Assembly (NCBI GenBank): GCA_030066155.1
Contig: JASJCE010000017.1
Coordinates: forward strand, 1-35,889
Direction of reading: 5' to 3'
Origin: Desulfobacterales bacterium
GTDB lineage: Bacteria > Desulfobacterota > Desulfobacteria > Desulfobacterales > JAFDCJ01
Length of the DNA stretch: 35,889 bases
Shown: one piece after another, positions 15,854 through 23,509 of the stretch
How the letters are laid out: each line of letters opens with the position of its first letter
Numbering within the stretch: position 1 is the first letter of the stretch
Made by a program: the position numbers and the translations under genes
The notes under the pieces: generated by a model
The model's database searches: none
What the model was told of the DNA's origin: nothing
The model's input: only the letters and a program-made list of their open reading frames with translations

Positions 15854-18259
15854 CTAATTTCTGAGCGGTTTTCCAGTCTTCAGCATATGCTCAATCCTGG
15901 CCTGGGTTTTCTCCTGTTTGAGGAGATCGATGAACGCTTCGCGCTCAAGGGTTAAAATGACCTCCGGGTCAACTTCGGCATTGTCTCTGACATCCCCGCC
16001 GCTGATAATGTAGGCAATTTTGCCAGCCAGAAACGCATCATATTCACTGACGAATCCGCCATTGGCCATATCCGAGATCTGGGCTGCGACCATGCCCTGG
16101 GCAGCCTGACCCAATACCTTGATCTTGCGTTTTACAGGCGCGCCATAGCCGTCTATAGCCATTTTTAGCACTTCTTTCTTTGCTTCTCCGATCAGATGGT
16201 CGCGATTGAAAACGATGCGATCGGACGGCCCCAGAAAGCCGTTGGCCCGGGCTTCAGCCGCGGACATCGACACCTTGGCCATGGCAATGGACATAAACAC
16301 CGGAATAAATAGCTTGGCCAGATCCAGATCCGTCACTGCTGCCGGTACGGATTCCAGGAATTTACGCCACAGGTTCAAACACCCGCCTCCGGCCGGTACC
16401 AGTCCAACACCGATTTCGACCTGGCCCATGTACAGTTCCGAATGGGCCACGATTTTATCAGCTCCCAGGCACAGTTCACAGCCACCGCCAAGTGTCAGAC
16501 CGAATGGCGCTGCGACCACCGGAAATGGCGCATGACGCAGATTTAGGAGACCGTATTGCAAACCGGCGATCATTTTATCGATATCATCGAACAGACCCCC
16601 TTTGACTGCCGCGGCGACATCGGCCAGGTTTGCACCGGCCGAAAAGGCACCCGGCATTCCACCGGCCTGGTTGCCGATGACGAGGCCCGCAGCGCTGGCA
16701 TCGACGGTTTCCTGAACTTCCGGCAGAAACGCGATAATTTCCTGATTCAGGGCATTCATCTTCGTGTGAAGTTCCAGACAAAAGACATCATCTCCCAAAT
16801 CGATAAGGGATGCTGAATCATTTTCTTTGATTACCCGTCCGGTAGATTTCAATGAGACCAGGGAGACGATGCGGTCACTGACGTGTTGTACCTCATAGGC
16901 TTCGGTGATGAAATTGTAAAACAGCCTTTGGCCGTTTTCAATTTTGTAAAAAGCGGTGCAGCCTTTGGCCAGCATGCGCTTGACATTATCCGGTATGCGA
17001 AAACCGTCCTGTTCCATTCTGGCAACGGACGTTTCCAGTCCGATGGCATCCCAGGTCTCAAACGGGCCCATTTCAAAGTTGAAGCCCCATTTCATGGCGT
17101 TGTCGATTTCAACTATTGTATCGGAGATCTCCGGGATGCGGTTGGCGGCATAGATCAGATTGTTGGCGACTGCCCTCCATGCAAATTGGGCTCCGGGGTC
17201 ATCACCATAAATCACCGCCTGTAATTTTTCCGGCAGGGATTTCGCTTTTTTGGCATTTTCCAGACAGGGAAATGTTGCCTGCTCATATTCGGCATATTCA
17301 AGGGTGGCTGGATCAATCACCTTGCGGATCTTTTGCCATTCCGGCGTCAGGTCGGTTTTGTAAAATCCGCTCTGGCTTTTTTTGCCCAGCAATTTCTTTT
17401 CGATCATGGTATTGACGAATTGCGGCATGACAAAACTATCCCGCGCTTCATCGGAGGGCACCAGATCATGCGTATTCCGGGCCACATGGGCCAGAACATC
17501 CAGGCCGACCAGATCTGCCGTTTTGAACATGGCGGTTTTGGGTCGGCCCAGAGCGGTGCCAAAAAGCGCATCCACCTGTGGAATCGTCAACCCCTCCTCG
17601 AGCATGAGTTGAATGACCCGTACCATCCCCTGGACACCGATCCGGTTTCCGACGAAATTCGGCGTATCCTTGGCCCACACGATTCCCTTGCCGAGAATCC
17701 GTTCTCCATAATCGGCCATAAACTCAAGGATAGCGGGCAGCGTCTGCTCTCCGGGAATAATTTCCAGCAATTTCATGTACCGCACCGGATTGAAAAAATG
17801 AGTTCCCAAAAAATGTTGTTTGAACTCCGGAGGCAAACCTTCCGACATGGCCTTGAGCGGAATTCCGGAGGTGTTCGTAGATACGATGGTTCCGGCAGTT
17901 CTCACTTTTTCGATGCGTTGCAGCAGGTCCTTTTTAATTTCCAGATTCTCAATCACAACTTCGATGATCCAGTCCACATCCGCGAGCTTGCTAAAATCAT
18001 CCTCCATATTGCCGATGGTGATTCGATTCACATCATCTTTGTGCATCAACAGCGAGGGGCTGGATACCAGCACGGCATCCAGTCCGGCTTTTGCGATCCG
18101 ATTGCGGGCAGCCGCATCGTCCTTTTCTTCAGTCTTCAGATCGGGGGGAACGATGTCGAGGAGCAGGGTGTTGACGCCGGCACCGGCAAGCAACGCCGCA
18201 ATACCGCCCCCCATAACACCGGAGCCAAGCACAGCCGCAGTTCTGATCTTTTTTCTCAT
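15854..18259 (-). CDS. fadN: FadN-type 3-hydroxyacyl-CoA dehydrogenase / enoyl-CoA hydratase fusion
   Basis: 801 aa from the ATG at 18259, which has AGGAGG five bases upstream; an in-frame ATG at 18304 lacks such a site and overlaps the operator. It performs the hydration and NAD-dependent dehydrogenation steps of beta-oxidation. Seen, N to C: a Rossmann motif GSGVMGGGIA (12-21), the dehydrogenase histidine in HFFNPVRYM, two dehydrogenase C-terminal domains, then a crotonase domain from about 510 with the AFSAGANL oxyanion segment and both catalytic-type glutamates (GGGCEL and QVEIGVGLVPAGGG). The dehydrogenase-first order is that of Bacillus FadN and opposite to E. coli FadB. It is co-transcribed with the thiolase and probably repressed from the palindrome at 18290-18307. 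Confidence 0.94.
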   Translation of the reverse strand: MRKKIRTAAVLGSGVMGGGIAALLAGAGVNTLLLDIVPPDLKTEEKDDAAARNRIAKAGLDAVLVSSPSLLMHKDDVNRITIGNMEDDFSKLADVDWIIEVVIENLEIKKDLLQRIEKVRTAGTIVSTNTSGIPLKAMSEGLPPEFKQHFLGTHFFNPVRYMKLLEIIPGEQTLPAILEFMADYGERILGKGIVWAKDTPNFVGNRIGVQGMVRVIQLMLEEGLTIPQVDALFGTALGRPKTAMFKTADLVGLDVLAHVARNTHDLVPSDEARDSFVMPQFVNTMIEKKLLGKKSQSGFYKTDLTPEWQKIRKVIDPATLEYAEYEQATFPCLENAKKAKSLPEKLQAVIYGDDPGAQFAWRAVANNLIYAANRIPEISDTIVEIDNAMKWGFNFEMGPFETWDAIGLETSVARMEQDGFRIPDNVKRMLAKGCTAFYKIENGQRLFYNFITEAYEVQHVSDRIVSLVSLKSTGRVIKENDSASLIDLGDDVFCLELHTKMNALNQEIIAFLPEVQETVDASAAGLVIGNQAGGMPGAFSAGANLADVAAAVKGGLFDDIDKMIAGLQYGLLNLRHAPFPVVAAPFGLTLGGGCELCLGADKIVAHSELYMGQVEIGVGLVPAGGGCLNLWRKFLESVPAAVTDLDLAKLFIPVFMSIAMAKVSMSAAEARANGFLGPSDRIVFNRDHLIGEAKKEVLKMAIDGYGAPVKRKIKVLGQAAQGMVAAQISDMANGGFVSEYDAFLAGKIAYIISGGDVRDNAEVDPEVILTLEREAFIDLLKQEKTQARIEHMLKTGKPLRN

Positions 18260-18289
18260 ATCGACCTCCTGGGATGGTTTTTTTAAAAA

Positions 18290-18307
18290 TGAATGAATAT
18301 TCATTCA
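18290..18307. promoter_or_regulatory. FadR/TetR-type operator palindrome
   Basis: TGAATGAATATTCATTCA is a perfect 18-bp palindrome. It fits the consensus TGAATGAMTANTCATTCA reported for the TetR-family fatty-acid regulator FadR of Bacillus subtilis, whose targets include fadN-fadA. Here it lies between the -10 region and the ribosome site of fadN, where a bound repressor would block transcription and acyl-CoA would release it. The regulator gene is not in the window. Confidence 0.78.
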
Positions 18308-18333
18308 CTATCAAGGTCTGTTGGCCTTGTCAA
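18305..18333 (-). promoter_or_regulatory. promoter of the fadN-fadA operon
   Basis: The minus strand has a perfect -35 TTGACA (18333-18328), then GATAGT (15-base spacing) or TAGTGA (17-base spacing) as the -10. The operator palindrome overlaps or abuts the -10 and the predicted start point. Confidence 0.55.
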
Positions 18334-18466
18334 GTAAAATTCCGGGATTTATTTCTTGTTGTCGATAAATCATATTTGACGTAATAACGAGTGCTTATTA
18401 AAAGATAAGTCTATAGCCTTTAAAAATAAGGCGTTTTAGAGGATGAATGATGGGTTATAAAGAGAA

Positions 18467-18482
18467 ATGAATAATTATTCAT
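18467..18482. promoter_or_regulatory. second palindrome upstream of fadN
   Basis: ATGAATAATTATTCAT is a perfect 16-bp palindrome that keeps the TGAATA...TATTCA half-sites of the operator at 18290-18307. It lies about 175 bp further upstream and could allow a repressor loop or serve an upstream promoter. The rest of 18334-18660 holds no ORF. Confidence 0.45.
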
Positions 18483-18660
18483 ATTTTGGAATGGGTAATC
18501 AAATCATTTTCACAAGGATCATGCGGGGATAATGACTTTAATTTGATAAAAATACTTATAGCGTTTATTTCCTCGATCCACCTGACGTGATTACGAATTA
18601 GATGCAAATCCACAGGACTCACGAACTCGGAACGTATTTTTGACAAGCGCTATAATTTGA

Positions 18661-19587
18661 CTATTGTTTGGGAAATAGTTTGGGACCGAAGAGCTTGACG
18701 TCATCATCCTTTACCCGGGCGGTCTTCGGCTCGGCTGCCGCGGCTTTGTCAGCAGGCTTAGAAGTGGATTTCACCCCCGTTGACTTTTTGACCGGATGGT
18801 CGGAGATGAGTAATTTCTTTGGAATGTAGACATCATCTCCTTTTTTCAGGCGGTCGGGATTGAGATCCGGGTTGGCTCTGGCCAACCGGCTACGATTGGC
18901 CGCACTGCCGGTGTAGCGTCTGGCAATATCTTCCAGTTTTTCATTGTTCTTTTTGACGCTGTGGGCAAAATAGTGGGACGTGTATTTGGCGGCTTCTTTC
19001 TCCGGCAACGGCACCCGCGTCTTAAGCATTCCGGGCGGAATGCGAACCACATCCCCACCTTTAATTCGATTCGGGTTCAGGCGCGGATTGGCCTTGGCCA
19101 ATTTCCGCCAGTTTTTGGAGGACCCGGTGTACCATGAGGAAATGAGGGAAAGGGACTCTCCGGGCCATCGTACCCGATGGGTGTAATAATTATCGGGGTA
19201 TTCACCGGAATAATGCTGCGGCATGGGCTTGCGGGTACGCAGCAAGGCAGCCGGAATGGCGATTTCGCTGCCGATTTTCAGTTTATCAGCTCTGACGTGC
19301 GGATTGAGCCGAGCCAATTCTTCGGAATTCTGCGGATCTCCGGTGTACCATTCCGCTAAATAGGCCAGCGTCTCCCATGACCATCGGGTTTTATGAATAA
19401 AATTTTCCGGATCCCCGGTTTTGTCCGCGGATGATCCGTCGCTCGAATGACCAAGGTTCAGGGATTCTCTGATACTCGATTGCCAGTCATCAAATTTCTG
19501 TCCGACACCGGCACATCCCCAACACAAGCTGATCATGACAAATCCGATCACAAGAAAACCGGTATGGCCGCGAAGTTTGGTGTTCAT
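18661..19587 (-). CDS. lipoprotein with three LysM-like repeats
   Basis: 308 aa. Seen: an N-terminal hydrophobic signal ending in LCWGC (Cys25), a lipobox variant, so an outer-membrane lipoprotein is likely. Three repeats follow, each opening H-x-(V/T)-(R/K), then an (A/S)xxYTG segment, LARxNP and a closing IP: around residues 66-120, 135-185 and 207-260. Each ends IPxxLLxTRxPxP or similar. The C-terminal 45 residues are Lys/Ala-rich. Known: LysM modules bind peptidoglycan or chitin-type glycans. The ATG overlaps the kinase stop (ATGA), which implies translational coupling. Inferred: a cell-wall-binding lipoprotein serving the kinase system. The YTG-containing LysM form is divergent, so binding is unproven. 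Confidence 0.78.
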   Translation of the reverse strand: MNTKLRGHTGFLVIGFVMISLCWGCAGVGQKFDDWQSSIRESLNLGHSSDGSSADKTGDPENFIHKTRWSWETLAYLAEWYTGDPQNSEELARLNPHVRADKLKIGSEIAIPAALLRTRKPMPQHYSGEYPDNYYTHRVRWPGESLSLISSWYTGSSKNWRKLAKANPRLNPNRIKGGDVVRIPPGMLKTRVPLPEKEAAKYTSHYFAHSVKKNNEKLEDIARRYTGSAANRSRLARANPDLNPDRLKKGDDVYIPKKLLISDHPVKKSTGVKSTSKPADKAAAAEPKTARVKDDDVKLFGPKLFPKQ

Positions 19588-21515
19588 CCTTTTTTATCTC
19601 CTGTTTTCTTTTTTAGCTGCTGCAGATATTTTGAGGCAGACTCATTGCGGGGATTCAGGGCCACTGCCTGCTCCAGATTCTTGATACATTGCTGATGCTC
19701 ACCCAGTTTTTCATTGATGACGGCCAGATTGAACAACGCCTCATCGGTAAACGCCGGCTTCAGTTCAACAACCCGGCGATACATTAATTTGGCCTGCTGA
19801 TAGTCGTTGGTTACCGCATAAACATAACCCAGATTGAAGAAGGTATCCGGCAGTCGGGGTGCCAGAGTGGTCACCTTTAAATACGTTTCGATGGCCTTTT
19901 CATAATTTTGGCGGCTCATGTAGATGTATCCCAAATTCGAGAGCCCTGAAATGTTGTCCGGATCAAATTGCAATGCTTTTATAATTTGGATCTCGGCTTT
20001 ACCCGGATCCGTATCGAGTATATTGGCTGCCTGCCCCAGCGCCGATTTGACATAGGCCGCCGACAGATTGTCTTTGAGGGATGGGTTACTGGAGAAAATT
20101 TCTTCAAATAAAATGACGGCTTGAGCATAATCTTTCGCTTTGAGCGCTGCTTTGGCAGCGGCCACCCTGCTATTTTCAGCCGTACCTTCGACGACTGTTG
20201 CAACGGTCGTCGTCGGTGCCGCATCCGGCTGTGAGCGTGAAAAGGATATTTGCTTTATTCCCAGAGCCACGACAATCAAGAAGGCAACCACCGCCAGGCC
20301 TGATTTCAGGACAACCGGCTTCAAGCCCAGTCGTTTCGCTGTTTTGCTGGGGCTTGGGCGGTCTGTCGAATTCGGTTTGCGTTTTGACAGGAATCGGTCC
20401 AGATGCCGACGCCATCCCCCGAATACGGTTCGCCGAACGTTATGCAGTTTCTCGTTCATAGTGGCCTTGGTTAACACTACCGTGTCGTTGTATGATCCGG
20501 ATACGGGCTTTCCATCCCCATTGGAGCCGTTTTCACCGGCTTCATAGATCTTGGACTTAGCCCAGAGCGCCAATTCTTCCTCAGCCAATTCTTCCTCAAA
20601 CAGCTCCTTCATGTAGCCGGCAAAACTCCTGGCATTGGGCCGCAAAGAGAATTCAAAAGCGTATTCTTCAATATCGGCCAGCATCTCGCTGGCAGATTGA
20701 TATCGCTTGGCGGGGTCCTTGGCCAGAGCCCGCCGCAGGATCTCGTTGAGTTTGGCCGGCAGATCCGGGATCACCTCCTCCGGTGGATCATACTGGGCCT
20801 CCCGAACCAGGGAGAGCACATGCATGGTTTCGCCTTCAAACATTCGTTTCACCGCAAGCAATTCGTACAAAATAATGCCTGTTGAAAAGATGTCCGAACG
20901 ATGATCAATGGTCTGGCCGTTGGCCTGCTCAGGGGACATATACGCCAGCTTGCCTTTGATCAGGTTTTCGCGGGTCTTGGTATTCTGGCTGGCAGCCTTG
21001 GCGATGCCGTAATCAATGATCTTGACCTGGCCCTCATAGGTCACCAATATGTTTTGGGGATTGATGTCCCGATGAATAATGTTTAGCGGTTTTCCCTGCA
21101 AATCCTTTAGATTATGTGAATAATCAAGTCCGGCACAAATTCGCGAGACCACGTGAAGAATATTTTCCATGCCGAGCGGCATTTGCCTCTTTTTGGCAGC
21201 TTTGCGGATGGTCCGCAGATCTTTTCCAAAAAGAAACTCCATGGCGATGAAATACTCGTCGTCCATACTGCCGAAATCGTATATCTGAACAATGTTTTCA
21301 TGATGCAAGAGGGCCGCCAGCTTGGCTTCGTCTATGAATGAGGTAATCAGATTATCCTCTTCGGAGAGATTCGGAAGGATTTTTTTGATGGCAATCAGTT
21401 TTTCAAACCCTTCGGCGCCGGTCAGCTTAGCGCGATATAACTCAGCCATGCCACCCACCGCGATCTTGTCCAGCAGCTGATATTTGCCAAATTGTATAGG
21501 TTTGAATACTGTCAT
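19584..21515 (-). CDS. membrane-bound Ser/Thr protein kinase with C-terminal TPR domain
   Basis: About 643 aa from the ATG at 21515; an in-frame TTG at 21533 is less likely and neither has a strong ribosome site. Seen: a Hanks-type kinase domain with a glycine loop AVGGMAELYRAK, Lys44 (AIKK), the catalytic loop HRDINPQN (148-155), DYG in place of DFG (168-170), SPEQ (194-197), and Arg in the RYQSASEML end. A charged juxtamembrane linker, one membrane helix (about 403-422) and at least three TPRs (about 500-640, including NLGYIYMSRQNYEKAI and NLGYVYAVTNDYQQAK) follow. All key residues for activity are present. Inferred: a kinase in the cytoplasm with periplasmic TPRs that sense envelope partners, probably including the coupled LysM lipoprotein. 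Confidence 0.92.
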   Translation of the reverse strand: MTVFKPIQFGKYQLLDKIAVGGMAELYRAKLTGAEGFEKLIAIKKILPNLSEEDNLITSFIDEAKLAALLHHENIVQIYDFGSMDDEYFIAMEFLFGKDLRTIRKAAKKRQMPLGMENILHVVSRICAGLDYSHNLKDLQGKPLNIIHRDINPQNILVTYEGQVKIIDYGIAKAASQNTKTRENLIKGKLAYMSPEQANGQTIDHRSDIFSTGIILYELLAVKRMFEGETMHVLSLVREAQYDPPEEVIPDLPAKLNEILRRALAKDPAKRYQSASEMLADIEEYAFEFSLRPNARSFAGYMKELFEEELAEEELALWAKSKIYEAGENGSNGDGKPVSGSYNDTVVLTKATMNEKLHNVRRTVFGGWRRHLDRFLSKRKPNSTDRPSPSKTAKRLGLKPVVLKSGLAVVAFLIVVALGIKQISFSRSQPDAAPTTTVATVVEGTAENSRVAAAKAALKAKDYAQAVILFEEIFSSNPSLKDNLSAAYVKSALGQAANILDTDPGKAEIQIIKALQFDPDNISGLSNLGYIYMSRQNYEKAIETYLKVTTLAPRLPDTFFNLGYVYAVTNDYQQAKLMYRRVVELKPAFTDEALFNLAVINEKLGEHQQCIKNLEQAVALNPRNESASKYLQQLKKKTGDKKG

Positions 21516-21817
21516 TAATCTTTGACCGTCCAATCCGGTCTGCCAGACCCCGTCCCGCCATCGTCCAGTGGTTCGAATCAGGCAGGGATTTAAACCAGAT
21601 ATATGACTAACTTATTGTAATTGTGCGATTTTTCGAAAAAAGTGGAATTTGGCTGCAATTCCCTGAATCAATTGCAGGTCCAAAAGTCGATATCCATGAC
21701 TTGTATCGGCTTTGGGGATGCAAAACTTAAGATCAATTTTTAGTGGCAACAATCCGGGTGGGAACGCTGCAGAGGGCCTGTATCGTTACGTGAAGATTTG
21801 GGTTTATGGACGTCCGG
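21516..21817. other. intergenic region without recognised features
   Basis: Separates the HD-GYP gene from the kinase, both on the minus strand. No ORF, repeat or clear promoter was seen. Confidence 0.5.
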
Positions 21818-22804
21818 CTAGTTTGCGCCCGATTCAAGCTGGCCGCCAAGCGTGTGGGCCGGCAGTTCGATCCAACCGGTCTCGACTTTTAGCAATTCCT
21901 CGCGGATTTCGTCGAATTTAGCTTCGAGCCGAAGAAAGACGTTGACGATTTCGGGGTCAAAATGGGTCGATTTAAGGTCTACGATGATCTGGCGGGATTT
22001 TTCATGGGTGTAGGCACGCTTGTAAAATCTTTCGGTGGTCAACGCATCATACACATCTGCCAGCGCCACAATCCTGGCTGCAAGCGGAATATTTTCGCCG
22101 CTCAATCCCGCAGGATATCCGCTGCCATCCCACTTTTCATGGTGATTATAAGCGATATCCCTGCCCATTTTCAAAAAGGATTGGCCTTCGATCTGACTTT
22201 CAATGGCTTTGATGGCATCGCCCCCCAACAGGGTATGGCGTTTGATGATGGCAAACTCTTCATCTGTCAATTTCTCGGGTTTAAGTAAAACCGCATCCGG
22301 AATACCGACTTTTCCAATATCGTGCAAAATCGAAGATTGATAAATATCATCGATAAAATCCCGGGTAATAATGCTTCGATATCTGGGACTGTTGGCCAAT
22401 TCCTGCGCCAGTATTCTGGCATACTCGCGGATCCGTTCCAAATGGGTACCGGTACCTTCATCCCGGTATTCGGCCAGTTTGGCCAGGCCCAGGATCGTCG
22501 CCATTCTGGCGTTTTGAAGCTTACGATAGGACTCTCTCAACGCAGCTTCAGCTTTTTCACGTTTATTGATCGTGAACCGGACATGGGAGCCGAAGATCAA
22601 AAACAAACATAGCACAATCAGCCGCATCCACATTTCACTGACGTTCGGGCCAAATAACTGGCGGTAAAAGCTGACCTCCTCCGGCGAGAACACATTTAAA
22701 AAAGACTCCAGCGCCCAGTACAAAAACGCCAGAAAAATGCCGACCAATACCATTTGATCGGCTATGTTAACGGGTTTATTCCAGATCTTGTTAAGTTTGT
22801 TCAT
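21818..22804 (-). CDS. membrane-anchored HD-GYP domain phosphodiesterase
   Basis: 328 aa from the ATG at 22804, with CGGAG six to seven bases upstream. Seen: two membrane helices (about 18-36 and 57-77), a short coiled region (80-100), then an HD-GYP domain with the metal histidines of GTGTHLERI (His121), the HD pair in LHDIGKVGIPD (161-162), His190 in KRHTLLGG, HHEKWDGSGYP (221-231) and ALADVYDALT. Known: intact HD-GYP domains hydrolyse cyclic di-GMP. All signature residues are present, so activity is expected. There is no receiver or sensor domain beyond the membrane helices, so the input signal is unclear. It lies upstream of the kinase gene on the same strand, 302 bp apart. Confidence 0.9.
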   Translation of the reverse strand: MNKLNKIWNKPVNIADQMVLVGIFLAFLYWALESFLNVFSPEEVSFYRQLFGPNVSEMWMRLIVLCLFLIFGSHVRFTINKREKAEAALRESYRKLQNARMATILGLAKLAEYRDEGTGTHLERIREYARILAQELANSPRYRSIITRDFIDDIYQSSILHDIGKVGIPDAVLLKPEKLTDEEFAIIKRHTLLGGDAIKAIESQIEGQSFLKMGRDIAYNHHEKWDGSGYPAGLSGENIPLAARIVALADVYDALTTERFYKRAYTHEKSRQIIVDLKSTHFDPEIVNVFLRLEAKFDEIREELLKVETGWIELPAHTLGGQLESGAN

Positions 22805-23215
22805 CGTATTCTCCGGATATCGTGCACGACCCTCCAACCGCTGTAAAATACTTAAGTTTATCTTATTTGGCGCTTCATGACCAGCCTAAATTGATGGCCA
22901 GCAGGGTATCGTCAAGGTAGATTCTAAGCCGGTCGAATTTGAATAATTTATCAGAGCTTGGAATTTACATGTTTTTAGTTAAACACGCTATTAATATGAA
23001 TTCAGTCAATTACTTGTTTGCATGACTGAGCCCTGGGGTGGCCAAGATACGTCCTGCACCGGGTCTGTAAAATTGATTCAAAAGCCCAAAAATTTGACCT
23101 GAATCGGCTATCCTGGTAAAATAACAATTGTTTTGAATGAATCGACTGACCCGGGCTCGGGCTGCAACCCATACTTTGTCCGGGCAACAGCTTCGTCTAA
23201 AGAGGAACCATCGAA
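22805..23215. other. divergent intergenic region without recognised features
   Basis: Lies between the HD-GYP gene (minus) and the small membrane protein (plus). It must hold promoters for both, but I could not identify convincing -35/-10 pairs, repeats or ORFs. Confidence 0.45.
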
Positions 23216-23503
23216 GTGAAAGAAAGACTAAAACGATATGCCCTCATCGCAGCGGCAGCGGCTTTACTCTGGTTTGTGGTGGACAACCATTTTATTATGT
23301 ACGGATCAGATATTCACCTGCTGAAAAAGGAAGAGCGGAATTTGCATGACACATTCGTCAGTCTGAACAACAAACGACCGGCGACTGTGTTGAAAAACGA
23401 CAGATTGCGCGAAGCCGGCATTGGTGAGTTGATGGTGGATATCGGGATGCTGTCCGAAGAAGAGCTCAGCCGCCTTGAAAGCAAATTGGATTATTCCGAT
23501 TAG
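23216..23503 (+). CDS. small single-pass membrane protein of unknown function
   Basis: 95 aa from a GTG at 23216, with AGAGGA ten bases upstream. Seen: a basic start (KERLKR), one membrane helix (about 8-22, alanine-rich), then a charged soluble tail with KKEERNLHDTF, and a C-terminal helix of the form LSEEELSRLESKLDY. I recognise no family. The orderly layout, start signal and length support a real gene. It is the only plus-strand gene between 14,340 and 26,013 and converges on the phosphofructokinase gene with a six-base gap. Confidence 0.65.
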   Translation: MKERLKRYALIAAAAALLWFVVDNHFIMYGSDIHLLKKEERNLHDTFVSLNNKRPATVLKNDRLREAGIGELMVDIGMLSEEELSRLESKLDYSD

Positions 23504-23509
23504 CAGGTA

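Noticed and set aside
17333-18286. 317-aa plus-strand ORF opposite fadN
   Set aside because: It is the antisense shadow of a clearly conserved gene and shows no family motif or ribosome site.
21550-21600. GGTTCGAATC resembling a tRNA T-loop
   Set aside because: The bases on either side do not pair as a T-stem and no acceptor, D or anticodon arm can be built upstream.
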